The notes: generated by a model not told the origin, from the sequence alone. Shown: positions 1 through 9,041, counted from the first letter of the stretch. The stretch is 64,000 nt of DNA from Nitrososphaeria archaeon (GCA_029775855.1 JARVJZ010000005.1:1-64000), one strand, 5' to 3'. Translations and numbers: made by a program.

Positions 1-167
1 TGCCCATCCTCATGGTTGAGCAGAATGTTAGGAAAGCGCTGCAGATATCAGACTACACATATGTGCTAGGCTCAGGCAAATGCGTATACGAAGGCCCCTC
101 AGCTCAGCTACTCGAAGCAAAAGACTTCGGTAAAATCTTTTTGGGTATAGCTAAATCTTCATCCTAA
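1..167 (+). CDS. livF: Branched-chain amino acid ABC transporter ATP-binding protein, C-terminal end (partial)
   Basis: The reading frame enters from outside the window and ends at a TAA at 165-167, so only the last 54 residues are visible. They begin PILMVEQNV, the segment just after the Walker B/D-loop region that carries the motif [VI]EQN typical of LivF subunits, followed by a degenerate GSGKCVYEGP stretch matching the usual 'G.iv..G' end of ABC ATPases. LivF pairs with LivG on the cytoplasmic face of a Liv-type importer. Its partner genes must lie upstream of the window. A general ABC ATPase is the alternative, but the EQN motif favours LivF. Confidence 0.8.
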   Translation, partial: PILMVEQNVRKALQISDYTYVLGSGKCVYEGPSAQLLEAKDFGKIFLGIAKSSS

Positions 168-344
168 CAGGCATAGAAGTCGGACTATGCGCGCAAAAGA
201 TATTTTTTAACATCAAACCTATGATATCGAACAATTAACATAAAAATCACCTAATCTTAGCCATTATACTTTCACACACATATATCTTCTTCTATCTTAC
301 TGTATCAAAACAGTAAAATGTGTGTTCATAAAAAATAGTGAACT

Positions 345-1046
345 ATGGGCAGCTTAACTGAGCATTTAGCTGAAGCTTGGAAGCAAGTGGAAGATAGGTG
401 TAGAAGCCACGGTAGGCCTGAGCGCCTTTTTAGAGTAGAAGCTGATAAGACTGCGTTGTTAGTGATAGATATGCAGAGAGCTTGGATGGAGCCAGGGTGG
501 GGATGGGGTGAATTGTTTATGAAGGCTAGGGATATCGTGCATAACATAAATCGATTAGCAAAAGTATGCAGGCTTAGGGGAGTACCAGTCATCTGGATCA
601 AGTCAGTGTATAAACGTGATGGAAGTGATGCAGGCCTATGGCCTCTGTTCAGACCTAAAAGTTTCAATGGAGACAAACTTACTCCGTTGGAGGGGCTGTC
701 TGATCCGCGTGGAACAGAGCTTTGGTCTGAACTTGATGTCGATGAAGAGAAGGATTTGGTGATTGTTAAGAAGAGGTTCAGCGCCTTCATCAAAGGCTCA
801 TCACGCTTAGATGCAGTTCTGAGGAAAATGGGGATTAACACCATCATTATAACTGGTATAGTTTCTAATGTTTGTTGCGAGAGCACAGCTAGGGACGCTA
901 TGATGCTAGGCTACAGAGTCATCTTTGTTAGCGATGCAACGGCTTCTCCTAATGAGTTGCTTCACCAAACTACGCTGATGAACATGAAGCTAATCTTCGC
1001 AGATGTCGCCACAACATCAGATGTTGTATCTGAACTCAACGGTTAG
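345..1046 (+). CDS. Isochorismatase-family cysteine hydrolase
   Basis: This 233-residue protein belongs to the cysteine hydrolase family that includes isochorismatase, nicotinamidase and N-carbamoylsarcosine amidase. The three catalytic positions are visible: Asp42 in LLVIDMQ, Lys142 in VKKRFSAF, and Cys176 in SNVCCESTARDA. A second cysteine (Cys177) follows the nucleophile directly. The family hydrolyses amide or vinyl-ether bonds in the cytoplasm, and the sequence does not reveal the substrate here. The N-terminal 30 residues ahead of the core are longer than in minimal family members. The gene stands alone; the next gene is convergent and ends 18 bases beyond its stop. Confidence 0.88.
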   Translation: MGSLTEHLAEAWKQVEDRCRSHGRPERLFRVEADKTALLVIDMQRAWMEPGWGWGELFMKARDIVHNINRLAKVCRLRGVPVIWIKSVYKRDGSDAGLWPLFRPKSFNGDKLTPLEGLSDPRGTELWSELDVDEEKDLVIVKKRFSAFIKGSSRLDAVLRKMGINTIIITGIVSNVCCESTARDAMMLGYRVIFVSDATASPNELLHQTTLMNMKLIFADVATTSDVVSELNG

Positions 1047-1063
1047 GGGCGCAGAAAAATCAG

Positions 1064-1969
1064 CTATGTTCTTATTTCTTGCTTCACAAAAATGATGTAT
1101 GAAAGTAGGAAGCAGACTAACACCATTCCGATTAGCGCTATTATGTGAGACCAAATGAGGTTTATGCTCTGTAGAAGGGGGAGAGGATTTGGAATTACAT
1201 ACTGCAGCTCGCTTAGTGAGACAGGATTTAGGAATCTTGCTGTCGGTGTTAAAATGACAAGCACAGCCTCCAAGTATAGTACGCTTGGCGAGATTCTAGA
1301 GAGGTTCTGCTCTAAACTGATTCTTTCCAAGCTGCTTGGGTCTGGTATGAGGTTGGCTGCAACAAGAGATGCTATGGGTGTCCAGAAGAATGTGAAGAAA
1401 CCCCAGATTGCAAATCCAGCTATAGCTGAAGTGGAGGTGTGTGTAAATAGGATTGATAGGAGCTGTGAGAGCGCAAGCCAGCCTGCGATATAGAGGACGG
1501 TTAAGGCGCCGAAGACCACTAACCTAGCTAACTCATCCAAATTAGGCACTAGACCAACCCTTATCGCCAACCCACTCGCTATACCCAATATACCAAAGAT
1601 CGATAAGCCAACTATAGCCACACCTGAAAGGAACTTCCCGTTAACAACAGAATCTCTATGCACAGGGTTAGAAAGCAGCCTCACCAAAGTGTTCTTAGCC
1701 CTCTCCTTATTAATCGAATCAAAACCCAAAGCCACACCAAGCAGTGGACCAAAGTAAAGCGTAAAGAATAAGAAAGGTGGCAAAACACCAGTAGTAGCTC
1801 TAAAGAGCAGCAGAAAGCTCCTTTCAACCCTAGCTTGCACAAGCCCCTGTATGCCTAAGTAGGCTGCCGCTAATCCCGCAACATAGATTATGGCAAAGAA
1901 GAACCAGAACCTCTTTGTTCCGAGGTAGTCTGAAAGCTCTTTACCAGCCACTGTAAGTGTGCCTGTCAA
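1064..1969 (-). CDS. ABC-2 type transporter permease
   Basis: A 301-residue integral membrane protein with about six predicted membrane segments (near residues 22-42, 66-84, 109-132, 147-173, 182-205 and 276-295) and a long extracytoplasmic loop before the last one. The architecture matches ABC-2 permeases used for export or drug/lipid transport. It starts with TTG at 1969, overlapping the stop of the upstream ATPase gene by four bases (TTGA), so the two are probably translationally coupled. It is the last gene of a three-gene run that begins with a NEW3-repeat surface protein. The transported substrate is unknown. Confidence 0.85.
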   Translation of the reverse strand: MTGTLTVAGKELSDYLGTKRFWFFFAIIYVAGLAAAYLGIQGLVQARVERSFLLLFRATTGVLPPFLFFTLYFGPLLGVALGFDSINKERAKNTLVRLLSNPVHRDSVVNGKFLSGVAIVGLSIFGILGIASGLAIRVGLVPNLDELARLVVFGALTVLYIAGWLALSQLLSILFTHTSTSAIAGFAIWGFFTFFWTPIASLVAANLIPDPSSLERISLEQNLSRISPSVLYLEAVLVILTPTARFLNPVSLSELQYVIPNPLPLLQSINLIWSHIIALIGMVLVCFLLSYIIFVKQEIRT

Positions 1970-2904
1970 CTTTTCGATTCACCCTCAAAATATCTCGAGT
2001 ATATTTCGTCTAAAGCATACTCGTGGCTTCTAATCTGGGTAAGCGTGTATCCAGATGAAACTATGGCTTTAGCGACTTTACCGCGTATATCTGACCTACA
2101 TTCAATAGTTAAGGTTGAGCCAGATCTGCTTACTTTAACCACACCTTCAACTCTCCCTATGATCTCTTCTAGAGCTGGTGTAGCGTCTGGAACCTCCGCC
2201 TCAACTACATATTTGTCGCCAGCGATGACCTCTTTGCCTAAATGCTGTATGCTTCCCGAGGCGATAAGCCTTCCCTTCACGAAGATTCCGACTCTATCAC
2301 ACACCTTCTGAACTTGGTAGAGGAGGTGAGATGAAAGAAGCACAGTCTTACCTTTTTCCCTACTCTCCACTATCAAATTCAAGATGTGTCTCACTCCTTC
2401 TGGATCTATACCGGTGGTTGGTTCATCTAGCAGCATAAGCTTAGGGTCCTTAAGTAGCACATCCGCCATCCCAAGCCTCTGCTTCATCCCCTTGGAAAAT
2501 GTTGAAACCTTCTTGTCAACAGCATCGGATAAGCCTACATCCTCAAGCAGCTTTCTTATTCTGTCTTCAGCATCAACCATACTGATACCATTGAGCCTAG
2601 CGGTGTAAAGCAGGTTCTGTCTAGCAGTCATATCATCATAAAACCCCAAATTCTCAGGCAGATACCCTACTAGCCTCTTAAGCTTAAGAGGTTCACGAAG
2701 CGGGTTAAAGCCTAACACGCTTAACCTACCTGATGTAGGCTCTGTCAAACCCAGAAGCATCAGTATCGTTGTAGTCTTACCAGCCCCATTAGGGCCTAAG
2801 AAACCATAGATTTCACCTTGCTGCACCTCAAGGTTGAGCGAATCAACTGCTACCAAATCACCGTACTTCTTTGTTAGGTCAAAGGTTTGTATCGCTGGCT
2901 TCAT
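1966..2904 (-). CDS. ABC transporter ATP-binding protein (ABC-2 exporter type)
   Basis: A 312-residue ATPase. Walker A is GPNGAGKT at residues 37-44, the signature is FSKGMKQ at 136-142 in place of the canonical LSGGQ (normal for this exporter subfamily), and Walker B is LMLLDEP at 156-162. A C-terminal extension of about 90 residues after the H-loop region is typical of CcmA/NatA-like ATPases that pair with ABC-2 permeases. It lies 15 bases downstream of the NEW3-repeat gene and overlaps the permease gene by four bases, indicating one operon. Confidence 0.92.
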   Translation of the reverse strand: MKPAIQTFDLTKKYGDLVAVDSLNLEVQQGEIYGFLGPNGAGKTTTILMLLGLTEPTSGRLSVLGFNPLREPLKLKRLVGYLPENLGFYDDMTARQNLLYTARLNGISMVDAEDRIRKLLEDVGLSDAVDKKVSTFSKGMKQRLGMADVLLKDPKLMLLDEPTTGIDPEGVRHILNLIVESREKGKTVLLSSHLLYQVQKVCDRVGIFVKGRLIASGSIQHLGKEVIAGDKYVVEAEVPDATPALEEIIGRVEGVVKVSRSGSTLTIECRSDIRGKVAKAIVSSGYTLTQIRSHEYALDEIYSRYFEGESKS

Positions 2905-2919
2905 ATATCACCGCCTAGA

Positions 2920-4077
2920 TTATCTTCGACCGAATCTGAGGAATATGAGGGCTAAAGCAACCGCAACAGCGGCAACCACAGCTAACCCGAGAGCAGTAAG
3001 CCCTGGTGGCGAGGTGACTGTTACCCTTATCTCAACCGTTTTCGAAACTCTGCTGCCGTAGGCTGAAAACGTCACCATATAATCTCCCGGAAGGGTGGTG
3101 CTTGAAGGCTTCACCTTTACACTGATCTGCTGGCTTGCTTCAGGCGCTAAGCTAGGTATCAGCGCAGGCTCAAAGGTTACGCTCCAGCCGCTGGGGTGAT
3201 TTGAGGAAATAGACACATCTCTTAGCGCTGATGTTCCAGTGTTCTTCGCTATAAGTGTTAGATAGGTTTCTTCGCCAGCCACAGCTTCTGCGCTTAACCT
3301 CTCATCCACAGTTGTCAAGGAGAGTGAATATGTGCCGGTTATCTCAACCGCCAGCTTAACACTACCTTCTGTCTTCGAGGAAGCCGCTGTGAGGGTTATG
3401 TTGTAGATTCCGGAGTCGGTTTTCGGAGGCGGGTTGACTGAAACCGTTATCGTCTTGCTTTCCCCAGCCTTTAAACTTAGGCTTGTAATCTGGCTGGTCT
3501 CAAACTGTGGGCGGAATGTAACAGTCCAACCTGCTGGCGGATTTGAGATCAACGTGAAGGTGTCATCTTCGCCGCCTGTGTTCTTCACGTTAACCGTGAA
3601 CTCGAAGTTTGTCCCACTTGGCCCGCTTAAAGTAGGGTAGACGGTTGTTAAAGATACTCCAGGAGGCGGTACTGGGGGAGCTGCGTATTCAACTGTGAGG
3701 TCTAATGTTGCTGCAACTCCTTGAATGCTGTACGCTACCACAGAGACTGTGTTGTTTCCTCTTGAGGCGTCTGCTGGAACGCTTACCTTCAAGCTGAGTT
3801 CGACGCTCTGCCCTGATTGAATATTCAGCTCCTTCACATTATACCCTTTGTAGGTAAGTGTGGTATCCCAGCCTTTTGGTGCATCTATTCTAAACGCAGC
3901 TTTGGTCGCTGGACCAAGGTTAGTGACGTTTACAGGTATGTAGAGGGTTGTAGCCCTATCTACTAATATGTGAGAGTAGACGCTTGTCAAAAGAATCTGT
4001 TGAGCCGTAGATGGCGCAATCTGAGAGGTTAAGACTAAGGTTAAAGCTAAGGCTAACAATAGATGATGTTTCAGCAT
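2920..4077 (-). CDS. Secreted NEW3/CARDB-like repeat protein with C-terminal membrane anchor
   Basis: A 385-residue surface protein. It has an N-terminal signal peptide (residues 1-25), then three tandem beta-sandwich repeats (about 30-130, 143-240 and 250-355). Each repeat carries the NEW3 hallmarks: a 'NxG' turn (NLGP, NTGGED, NTGTSA), a 'P.GW' motif (PKGW, PAGW, PSGW) and a closing G/S-x-Y strand. A hydrophobic helix near 358-380 followed by RFGRR anchors the C-terminus. The start is ATG with a purine-rich GGTGAGG site just upstream. It is the first gene of the ABC-2 exporter operon and could be the exporter's extracellular partner; that role is inference. Confidence 0.85.
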   Translation of the reverse strand: MLKHHLLLALALTLVLTSQIAPSTAQQILLTSVYSHILVDRATTLYIPVNVTNLGPATKAAFRIDAPKGWDTTLTYKGYNVKELNIQSGQSVELSLKVSVPADASRGNNTVSVVAYSIQGVAATLDLTVEYAAPPVPPPGVSLTTVYPTLSGPSGTNFEFTVNVKNTGGEDDTFTLISNPPAGWTVTFRPQFETSQITSLSLKAGESKTITVSVNPPPKTDSGIYNITLTAASSKTEGSVKLAVEITGTYSLSLTTVDERLSAEAVAGEETYLTLIAKNTGTSALRDVSISSNHPSGWSVTFEPALIPSLAPEASQQISVKVKPSSTTLPGDYMVTFSAYGSRVSKTVEIRVTVTSPPGLTALGLAVVAAVAVALALIFLRFGRR

Positions 4078-4143
4078 GAAACCTCACCTTCCTTCCCTTA
4101 CCGCAACTGTTATTTTAAAGTTGTCTCTTATTTTGAGTGTTCT

Positions 4144-4833
4144 TTAGGACTCATGAAACTGGTATAAGTTGCCATAAAAAGCAAGATGCTTTTCTCTGCT
4201 CCAACTTATTATTTTTATCGAATCATTAACTTCTATCGAAGGTCTCGCATGTCTTACGTGTTCTGTGAAGAAAACAGCAGCATCCTGATTGATGCTCTGG
4301 AAGTATTTAATTGTAAAGCGCTTTAAGTCGCTTATATATCATTGATGGCAGGTAGTTTTCTGACGGCTACTAGTCAAAAAACTTGGATTCGTCAGACGGA
4401 CTTCGTTTGGTTTAAAGAGGTCGTTGAGGCTTGATATGTTCTTGGGATTTCCCTTAGAAACTATTATTGCTGGAACTAGGTAAGCCAGTGCCCGCACACT
4501 AGTCGGGTCTATAACTCCCTTATCTATTGCCTCCCTTAACTCATAAATTGTGCCAACACCTAGGTAGAGGCCTCCGGACTTACTGAGTGATATCGATGTT
4601 AACAGCTGGCCAGCGCCGGCGAATGTTGCTTCCACATTTACATTTGTTGCCTCCTCGTATGTATTTATGATCTCCGTTCCAGGAAGCCTAGTCGCTACGC
4701 CCCAGAATATCTTTAAGGTCTTTTGAGGATTTGATGTAAAGTAGCTTCCCCCTAGAAAACCTAAGAGACCTGAAGACAAACCTACTAAAATAATTAACGT
4801 TATAGCAACCTTTCCCCGCATAAAATCTCTCAC
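4144..4833 (-). pseudogene. Decayed second molybdate/tungstate-type substrate-binding protein
   Basis: From a GTG at 4833, which overlaps the stop of the upstream ATPase gene, the frame encodes a signal/anchor segment and about 140 residues resembling the intact binding protein at 6750-7595. The clearest match is LAYLVPAIIVSKGNPKNISSL against LTYLVPAIIVQKGNPLNISSL. It stops at a TGA (4339-4341) after a short unrelated tail, where the paralogue continues for about 130 more residues. In the same frame beyond the TGA the sequence stays open to 4144 and contains IKYFQSINQDAAVFF. That segment resembles the paralogue's late region LEFLASKDAAPIW. The simplest reading is an internal deletion of roughly 80-90 codons plus a nonsense codon. 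Confidence 0.65.
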
Positions 4834-5951
4834 ACCGCATTTAACTCGCTTACTTGCTCTCCTTCTAGCCTTAAGAGTTTGTTCTGCTTGATCAATTTTA
4901 CGCTATCTGCCTTAAACTGGACGTATACTCTGTCTCCCTCCTTGAAGGTGAATTCGTCTGGTGTGTTTAAGGCGGCATCTACTCTGAGTTTTATACCTGC
5001 GTCGATTGATACTCTTGCGACCGCGCCTATCTTGGATACTTCTGTGATTGTGCCTATGATTATGTTGCATCGGCAGTGCTGCCACTTCTTTACCAACTCA
5101 TTTTTATGTGATAAAATGATGTTTTGAGGCCTTAGAGCTAAAGCTACTTTTTCGCCTGGTTGGGTGTCTTCGGCTTTAACGTGTATGAGCGCTCCTTCCG
5201 CTTCTACGGTGGCTGTGTCTTCTTTAGATTCGACTACCACCCCTTCGAAGGTGTTGTATCCTAAGAACTCTGCTACGAATCTTGAGGCGGGCTCTTCGAA
5301 GACTTCTTCCTTAAGCCCTATCTGCTCTATCCTACCTCCGTTCATCACCGCCAAGTAGTCGCTAATTAGCTCTGCTTCAGAAAGGTCGTGGGTTACATAG
5401 ATCACGGGGATGCTTAATGTGTTGAGTATCTTGGAGATTAGCTCCTTCAACTCTTTGCGAAGCCTTTCCCTTGATAAGGGGTCCAAGGCTGCTAGAGGTT
5501 CATCGAGTAGGAGTACCTTTGGATTCACCGCTAAAGCTCTAGCTAAGGCTACCTTCTGCTTCTCTCCGCCGCTTAAACTTCTGACGTTTCTGTTGGCTAG
5601 ATTGTGTATGTTAAGCCAATTCATGATTTCTCTAGCCTTATTTAACCCATCCTTATTCTTTAACCCGAATGCAACATTCTCCTCGACGTTCAGATGGGGG
5701 AAGAGCACGTAGTCCTGTGGTACGTATCCGATTCTTCTCTTTTCAGGTGGCAGGTGAGTCGCGTCTATTTCACCTATCACTATCTTTCCCTGCTGCGGTC
5801 TGCGTAGGCCTGCGATACACTCTAAGAGTGTTGTTTTGCCTGAGCCGTTAGGCCCTACTATGGTTAGGCACTCCCCTCCTTTTACAGCAAAGTTTACGTC
5901 GCGTAGGGAGAAGCCGTCCAGCTTTATACTTAGATTTGAAACGCTTATCAT
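4830..5951 (-). CDS. modC: Molybdate/tungstate-type ABC transporter ATP-binding protein with TOBE domain
   Basis: A 373-residue ATPase. Walker A is GPNGSGKT at 33-40, the Q-loop is YVPQD at 76-80, the signature LSGGE is at 126-130, Walker B is VLLLDEP at 146-152 and the H-loop His is at 188. The C-terminal 100 residues form a TOBE/Mop-like beta domain (IIGTITEVSKIGAVARVSI), used in this family for regulation by bound oxyanion. The ATG overlaps the permease stop by four bases (ATGA). Archaeal WtpC, ModC and TupC are hard to separate by eye, so the substrate could be molybdate, tungstate or sulfate. Confidence 0.88.
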   Translation of the reverse strand: MISVSNLSIKLDGFSLRDVNFAVKGGECLTIVGPNGSGKTTLLECIAGLRRPQQGKIVIGEIDATHLPPEKRRIGYVPQDYVLFPHLNVEENVAFGLKNKDGLNKAREIMNWLNIHNLANRNVRSLSGGEKQKVALARALAVNPKVLLLDEPLAALDPLSRERLRKELKELISKILNTLSIPVIYVTHDLSEAELISDYLAVMNGGRIEQIGLKEEVFEEPASRFVAEFLGYNTFEGVVVESKEDTATVEAEGALIHVKAEDTQPGEKVALALRPQNIILSHKNELVKKWQHCRCNIIIGTITEVSKIGAVARVSIDAGIKLRVDAALNTPDEFTFKEGDRVYVQFKADSVKLIKQNKLLRLEGEQVSELNAV

Positions 5952-6742
5952 ACTGTGAGACCTCGTGTAAAGACTCTACGTGTTATTAAGAGGGTAGATA
6001 CGGTTAATGCTAAGAGTATGAGTATGATAGCCATCGCTTTCTCAAGGTCTGCAACAGCAAGGCTAAGGTACATAGCAATAGATAGTGTCTCGGTTTTAAA
6101 TCTGGTTGCGCCGGCTAGTGTTATTGTTGCTCCGAATTCACCCATAGCTCTAGCCCAACTCAGGACTGCTGCGCTAAATATTCCACCTTTGGCTAATGGT
6201 AATGTGACCCTTAAGAATGCTCTTGCCTCGCTTTCGCCTAATGTTCTTGCGATCTTTACATATCTTGGGTCGATACTCTCAAAGACCGGTTTCAGAAGCC
6301 TAACCGCGAGCACACTAACTACAGAGAACTGCGCCAGTATTATGCCCGGAACTTCAAAGACGAACTTTATGAGTGAATTGTTGATAAATATACCTATAGG
6401 TGTGTTTGTGAAGAAGATTAATAGGGCTGTGCCGAGCGCTACTGGGGGTAAAGCTATTGGGATATCGATTAATGTGTCGACTATGCTCTTGCCAGGGAAG
6501 TTTGCTTGAGAGAGCGCGTAGGCTGCTGGAGTAGCGATAATTAGCGCTATCGCTGTGGCTGTTGTAGCTGTGATTAGTGTTAGGATAATTGCGAATATAA
6601 CCTCATCTGAAAAAAACGCTAGTCCTAATTCTTGAGGGTTAGTGAAGATGCTTGTTGATACAACAACCGCCACTACAAAAAGTGAAAGAAATATTAGGCA
6701 ACCGTATGCCAGAGCTTTAAGCATACTCAACCTAAAGAGCAC
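5948..6742 (-). CDS. modB: Molybdate/tungstate-type ABC transporter permease
   Basis: A 264-residue permease with about six membrane helices. A cytoplasmic EAA loop near residues 168-205 (EARAFLRVTLPLAKGGI) is followed by RAMGEFGATITLAG, the conserved ModB/WtpB stretch. The GTG start at 6742 lies 7 bases after the stop of the binding-protein gene, and its stop overlaps the ATPase start. Gene order (binding protein, permease, ATPase) is the standard one for this importer family. Confidence 0.9.
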   Translation of the reverse strand: MLFRLSMLKALAYGCLIFLSLFVVAVVVSTSIFTNPQELGLAFFSDEVIFAIILTLITATTATAIALIIATPAAYALSQANFPGKSIVDTLIDIPIALPPVALGTALLIFFTNTPIGIFINNSLIKFVFEVPGIILAQFSVVSVLAVRLLKPVFESIDPRYVKIARTLGESEARAFLRVTLPLAKGGIFSAAVLSWARAMGEFGATITLAGATRFKTETLSIAMYLSLAVADLEKAMAIILILLALTVSTLLITRRVFTRGLTV

Positions 6743-6749
6743 CGGATCT

Positions 6750-7595
6750 TTAACCCACCACCAATTCTTCCACTACTGCATTTGGCGCGTGTTGTCTTGC
6801 TTCCTCCTCTGTAGCAAAGTATCCATACTTCGCCCAAATAGGAGCGGCATCTTTTGACGCTAGAAATTCGAGAAACTTCATAGCTAAATCTTTGTCCACA
6901 GCAAATACCGATACTCCGCCAGCAATATACCCAATCTTAGTTATCTTAGACGGTGTTATCCATATTCTCTCAGCTTTGTCTGGATACCAGTCTTTGAAGA
7001 CGTGCCAACCTAAAACTACGTCAACCGCCTTTGTTGGTATTAGGGATGCTGTTGCGTCGCAGCTCTGTGCATAGACAACTATGTTGTTTTTAACTTTCTC
7101 CCATAACCCATTCTTCTCTAAGAGTTCTTTTGCGTAAAGCCCGACGCATACTGATGCTGGGTCTGCGATACCTACTCGCAACCCGGGTCTAGCGAGGTCT
7201 TCTAGAGACGAGATGTTAAGTGGATTGCCTTTCTGAACGATTATTGCTGGCACTAGATATGTTAGCTTCTTTACTGTATTCAAATCTACTAGGTTTGACC
7301 TTGCAGCTTCAAGTAGATATTCTGGTGAGCCCGGTATGAATAGGTCGCCTATCTTTGTGATCTTCATTGCTGAGAGAACGCTTCCTGAGCCGCCTAGTTT
7401 AAGTTCAACTTTCACATTATATTTAGATTCAAATATTTTTGCCGTTTCCTCGTAGACAGGCTGCGCTGCCGCTCCAGCGAATACGATTAGTGATTTGTTT
7501 GATTTTGCGGGTTGGATTAATGGGTTTAGTGCTGACATAGCGATTGCCCCTATTATGAAGCTTGTTGCCAGCATCAAGTAAGTTCTTCTTTGCAA
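6750..7595 (-). CDS. modA: Molybdate/tungstate-type ABC transporter substrate-binding protein
   Basis: A 281-residue extracytoplasmic binding protein with an N-terminal hydrophobic signal/anchor (about residues 5-28). Family features include the oxyanion-binding early strand VFAGAAAQPVYEE, the GGSGSVLSAMK loop, and GDLFIPGSPEYL. The start is TTG at 7595. It is the first gene of the importer operon and has a decayed relative at the operon's 3' end (4144-4833). Whether it binds molybdate or tungstate cannot be told from sequence; tungstate is common in thermophilic archaea. Confidence 0.85.
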   Translation of the reverse strand: MQRRTYLMLATSFIIGAIAMSALNPLIQPAKSNKSLIVFAGAAAQPVYEETAKIFESKYNVKVELKLGGSGSVLSAMKITKIGDLFIPGSPEYLLEAARSNLVDLNTVKKLTYLVPAIIVQKGNPLNISSLEDLARPGLRVGIADPASVCVGLYAKELLEKNGLWEKVKNNIVVYAQSCDATASLIPTKAVDVVLGWHVFKDWYPDKAERIWITPSKITKIGYIAGGVSVFAVDKDLAMKFLEFLASKDAAPIWAKYGYFATEEEARQHAPNAVVEELVVG

Positions 7596-7698
7596 GGTAA
7601 TCCATTATGGATACATCTGCGCTTACTTTAAGTATTGCGGTAAACCTGTTTGTTTACTCTAATTGTATGACTTTTTGCGTTGAAGCTATGGGGTTTCG

Positions 7699-7932
7699 TT
7701 AACCTTCTGCCGCTATGAGGGTTATTGAAGAGCGTAAGTCTTTGAGCTTACGTATCTTAGATGTTATGATTTCTTTAACCTCTTCAAGCGATTTGGCTTC
7801 CACTTTGACGATAAAGTCATATATGCCGTATACTGATGTGGCTTCTACTACACCTTTTATCTTCCTCAGCTCCTCAAGGAATTCTTCTTCGACCTCAGGC
7901 TCCGTGTTTATAAGCACGTATGCTTTAGGCAT
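7699..7932 (-). CDS. Lrp/AsnC-type ligand-binding (RAM) domain protein
   Basis: A 77-residue stand-alone RAM domain, the effector-binding half of Lrp/AsnC regulators, without the helix-turn-helix. The sequence starts MPKAYVLINTEP and contains GVVEATSVYGIYDFIVKVEA, the classic 'v.....vtG.yD.ll.v' signature. I chose the ATG at 7932 over the upstream GTG at 7941 because GTGATC, complementary to the 16S 3' end, sits four bases before the ATG. It lies about 100 bases upstream of the oxyanion importer operon on the same strand. Solo RAM proteins bind amino acids or act with full-length Lrp proteins; no target can be named here. Confidence 0.85.
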   Translation of the reverse strand: MPKAYVLINTEPEVEEEFLEELRKIKGVVEATSVYGIYDFIVKVEAKSLEEVKEIITSKIRKLKDLRSSITLIAAEG

Positions 7933-8006
7933 TAAGATCACACGTCTATGAACAGATTTCTTAAAGGCTCTTATTTAAACCTAGATGTCTTCTTTTAAAT
8001 CGTCCT

Positions 8007-8984
8007 CTAAATTTCAATAGATTGACCCATCTGTTTTTCTTGGGCTTTGTTGTATGCTAGTTTGGCTGCTGCTGCGTCTGCTACTCCTACACCAACGCTC
8101 TTCCAGAGTGTTATTTCTTCTTCGCTTTCTCTACCTTTTTTGCTGCCTGAGATGAGGTCTTTTAGTTCACACCATATATGTCTCTCATCTATAGCTCCCT
8201 CTTTTATCGGTATTATTATGTCTCCTGATTCGGACAAAGCTCCTTCTAGTGTGTCGACAACGATCTTAGAGCGCTTCACTGTTGTGGTGTCTAGTTCTCT
8301 TCCCTCTGGCCCAACCCAGCCTATGGATGCTATATGCACTCCTTTACTTAACCGTTCACCGTCAAATACAGGTTGCTTAGATGTTGTTGCCACTATCAGT
8401 ATGTCAGATGTCGAGGCGACTTCATCTGCTGAATTTAGGGTCGATGTTGTTAACCCAGTCTCCTCCTTTATCCGCTCTGCAAATCTTCGGCTCCTTTCTG
8501 GTATGAGGTCGTGCACATATACTCTTTTTGCGGGTCTAACTGTTAGAACACCTTTAAGCTGGAATTCTGCTTGCACGCCAGCGCCTACTACACCTATCGA
8601 ATCTATGGTTCTCCTCGCCAGGTAGTCTGCCGCTAAAGCCGTCATCGCAGCGGTCCTCATAGCTGTTAGATACTTGCCGTCAATAATAGCGAGGGGTAGA
8701 CCGCTCTCTGGGTCGATGAAGCATAGGATTGATGATATGGTTTCCAACCCCTTTGACGGATTATTAGGGTAGAATCCGACTATCTTGAGAGAGAGGCTTT
8801 TCATCCTCTGTAGGTAGGCTGGCATAAAGAGCATAGTCCCGTTATATTCAGGGACTTCAAGTAAAGTCCTTTTAGGGCTTTTTGCGCCTAAGTGTGCGAG
8901 CTCCAGAAAGGCTTCTTTTACAGCGTTTATCACATCCTTCATCTCCAAGATCTGCTTAAGCTCGCTTTGTGTAAGTATGAGCAT
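8007..8984 (-). CDS. Ornithine cyclodeaminase / mu-crystallin family protein
   Basis: A 325-residue NAD(P)-dependent enzyme of the OCD/alanine dehydrogenase/ketimine reductase family. The Rossmann fingerprint is IGVVGAGVQAEFQLKG, and the family stretches KYLTAMRTAAMTALAADYLAR and SIGWVGPEGRELD are present. Full length matches the family (about 320-330 residues). The start is ATG at 8984, preceded by GAGATC. Possible activities are ornithine deamination to proline, alanine dehydrogenation or ketimine reduction; the sequence alone does not decide. It is divergent from the RNase J-like gene across a 57-base gap. Confidence 0.88.
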   Translation of the reverse strand: MLILTQSELKQILEMKDVINAVKEAFLELAHLGAKSPKRTLLEVPEYNGTMLFMPAYLQRMKSLSLKIVGFYPNNPSKGLETISSILCFIDPESGLPLAIIDGKYLTAMRTAAMTALAADYLARRTIDSIGVVGAGVQAEFQLKGVLTVRPAKRVYVHDLIPERSRRFAERIKEETGLTTSTLNSADEVASTSDILIVATTSKQPVFDGERLSKGVHIASIGWVGPEGRELDTTTVKRSKIVVDTLEGALSESGDIIIPIKEGAIDERHIWCELKDLISGSKKGRESEEEITLWKSVGVGVADAAAAKLAYNKAQEKQMGQSIEI

Positions 8985-9012
8985 ATGATCTCAAATACTG
9001 TATGTGCACACA

Positions 9013-9019
9013 TTTAAAG
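9013..9019 (+). promoter_or_regulatory. Probable TATA box for the RNase J-like gene
   Basis: The sequence TTTAAAG lies about 27 bases before the GTG start at 9042, in the 57-base gap between divergent genes. The spacing fits archaeal TBP/TFB promoters with transcription starting at or next to the start codon, and no Shine-Dalgarno motif precedes the GTG. Confidence 0.45.
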
Positions 9020-9041
9020 AGCTGGGTTACTCTAACTGTAT

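Noticed and set aside
1155-1493. A 112-codon open frame on the plus strand inside the ABC-2 permease gene
   Set aside because: It is fully antisense to a gene with clear membrane segments and operon overlaps; its translation has no domain features.
4339-4341. In-frame TGA considered as selenocysteine or other recoding in the second binding protein
   Set aside because: No SECIS-like hairpin was seen and the middle of the protein is also missing, so decay is simpler.
8047-8625. A 192-codon plus-strand frame opposite the ornithine-cyclodeaminase-family gene
   Set aside because: The minus-strand protein carries the Rossmann motif and full family length; the antisense translation is Ser/Thr-rich noise.
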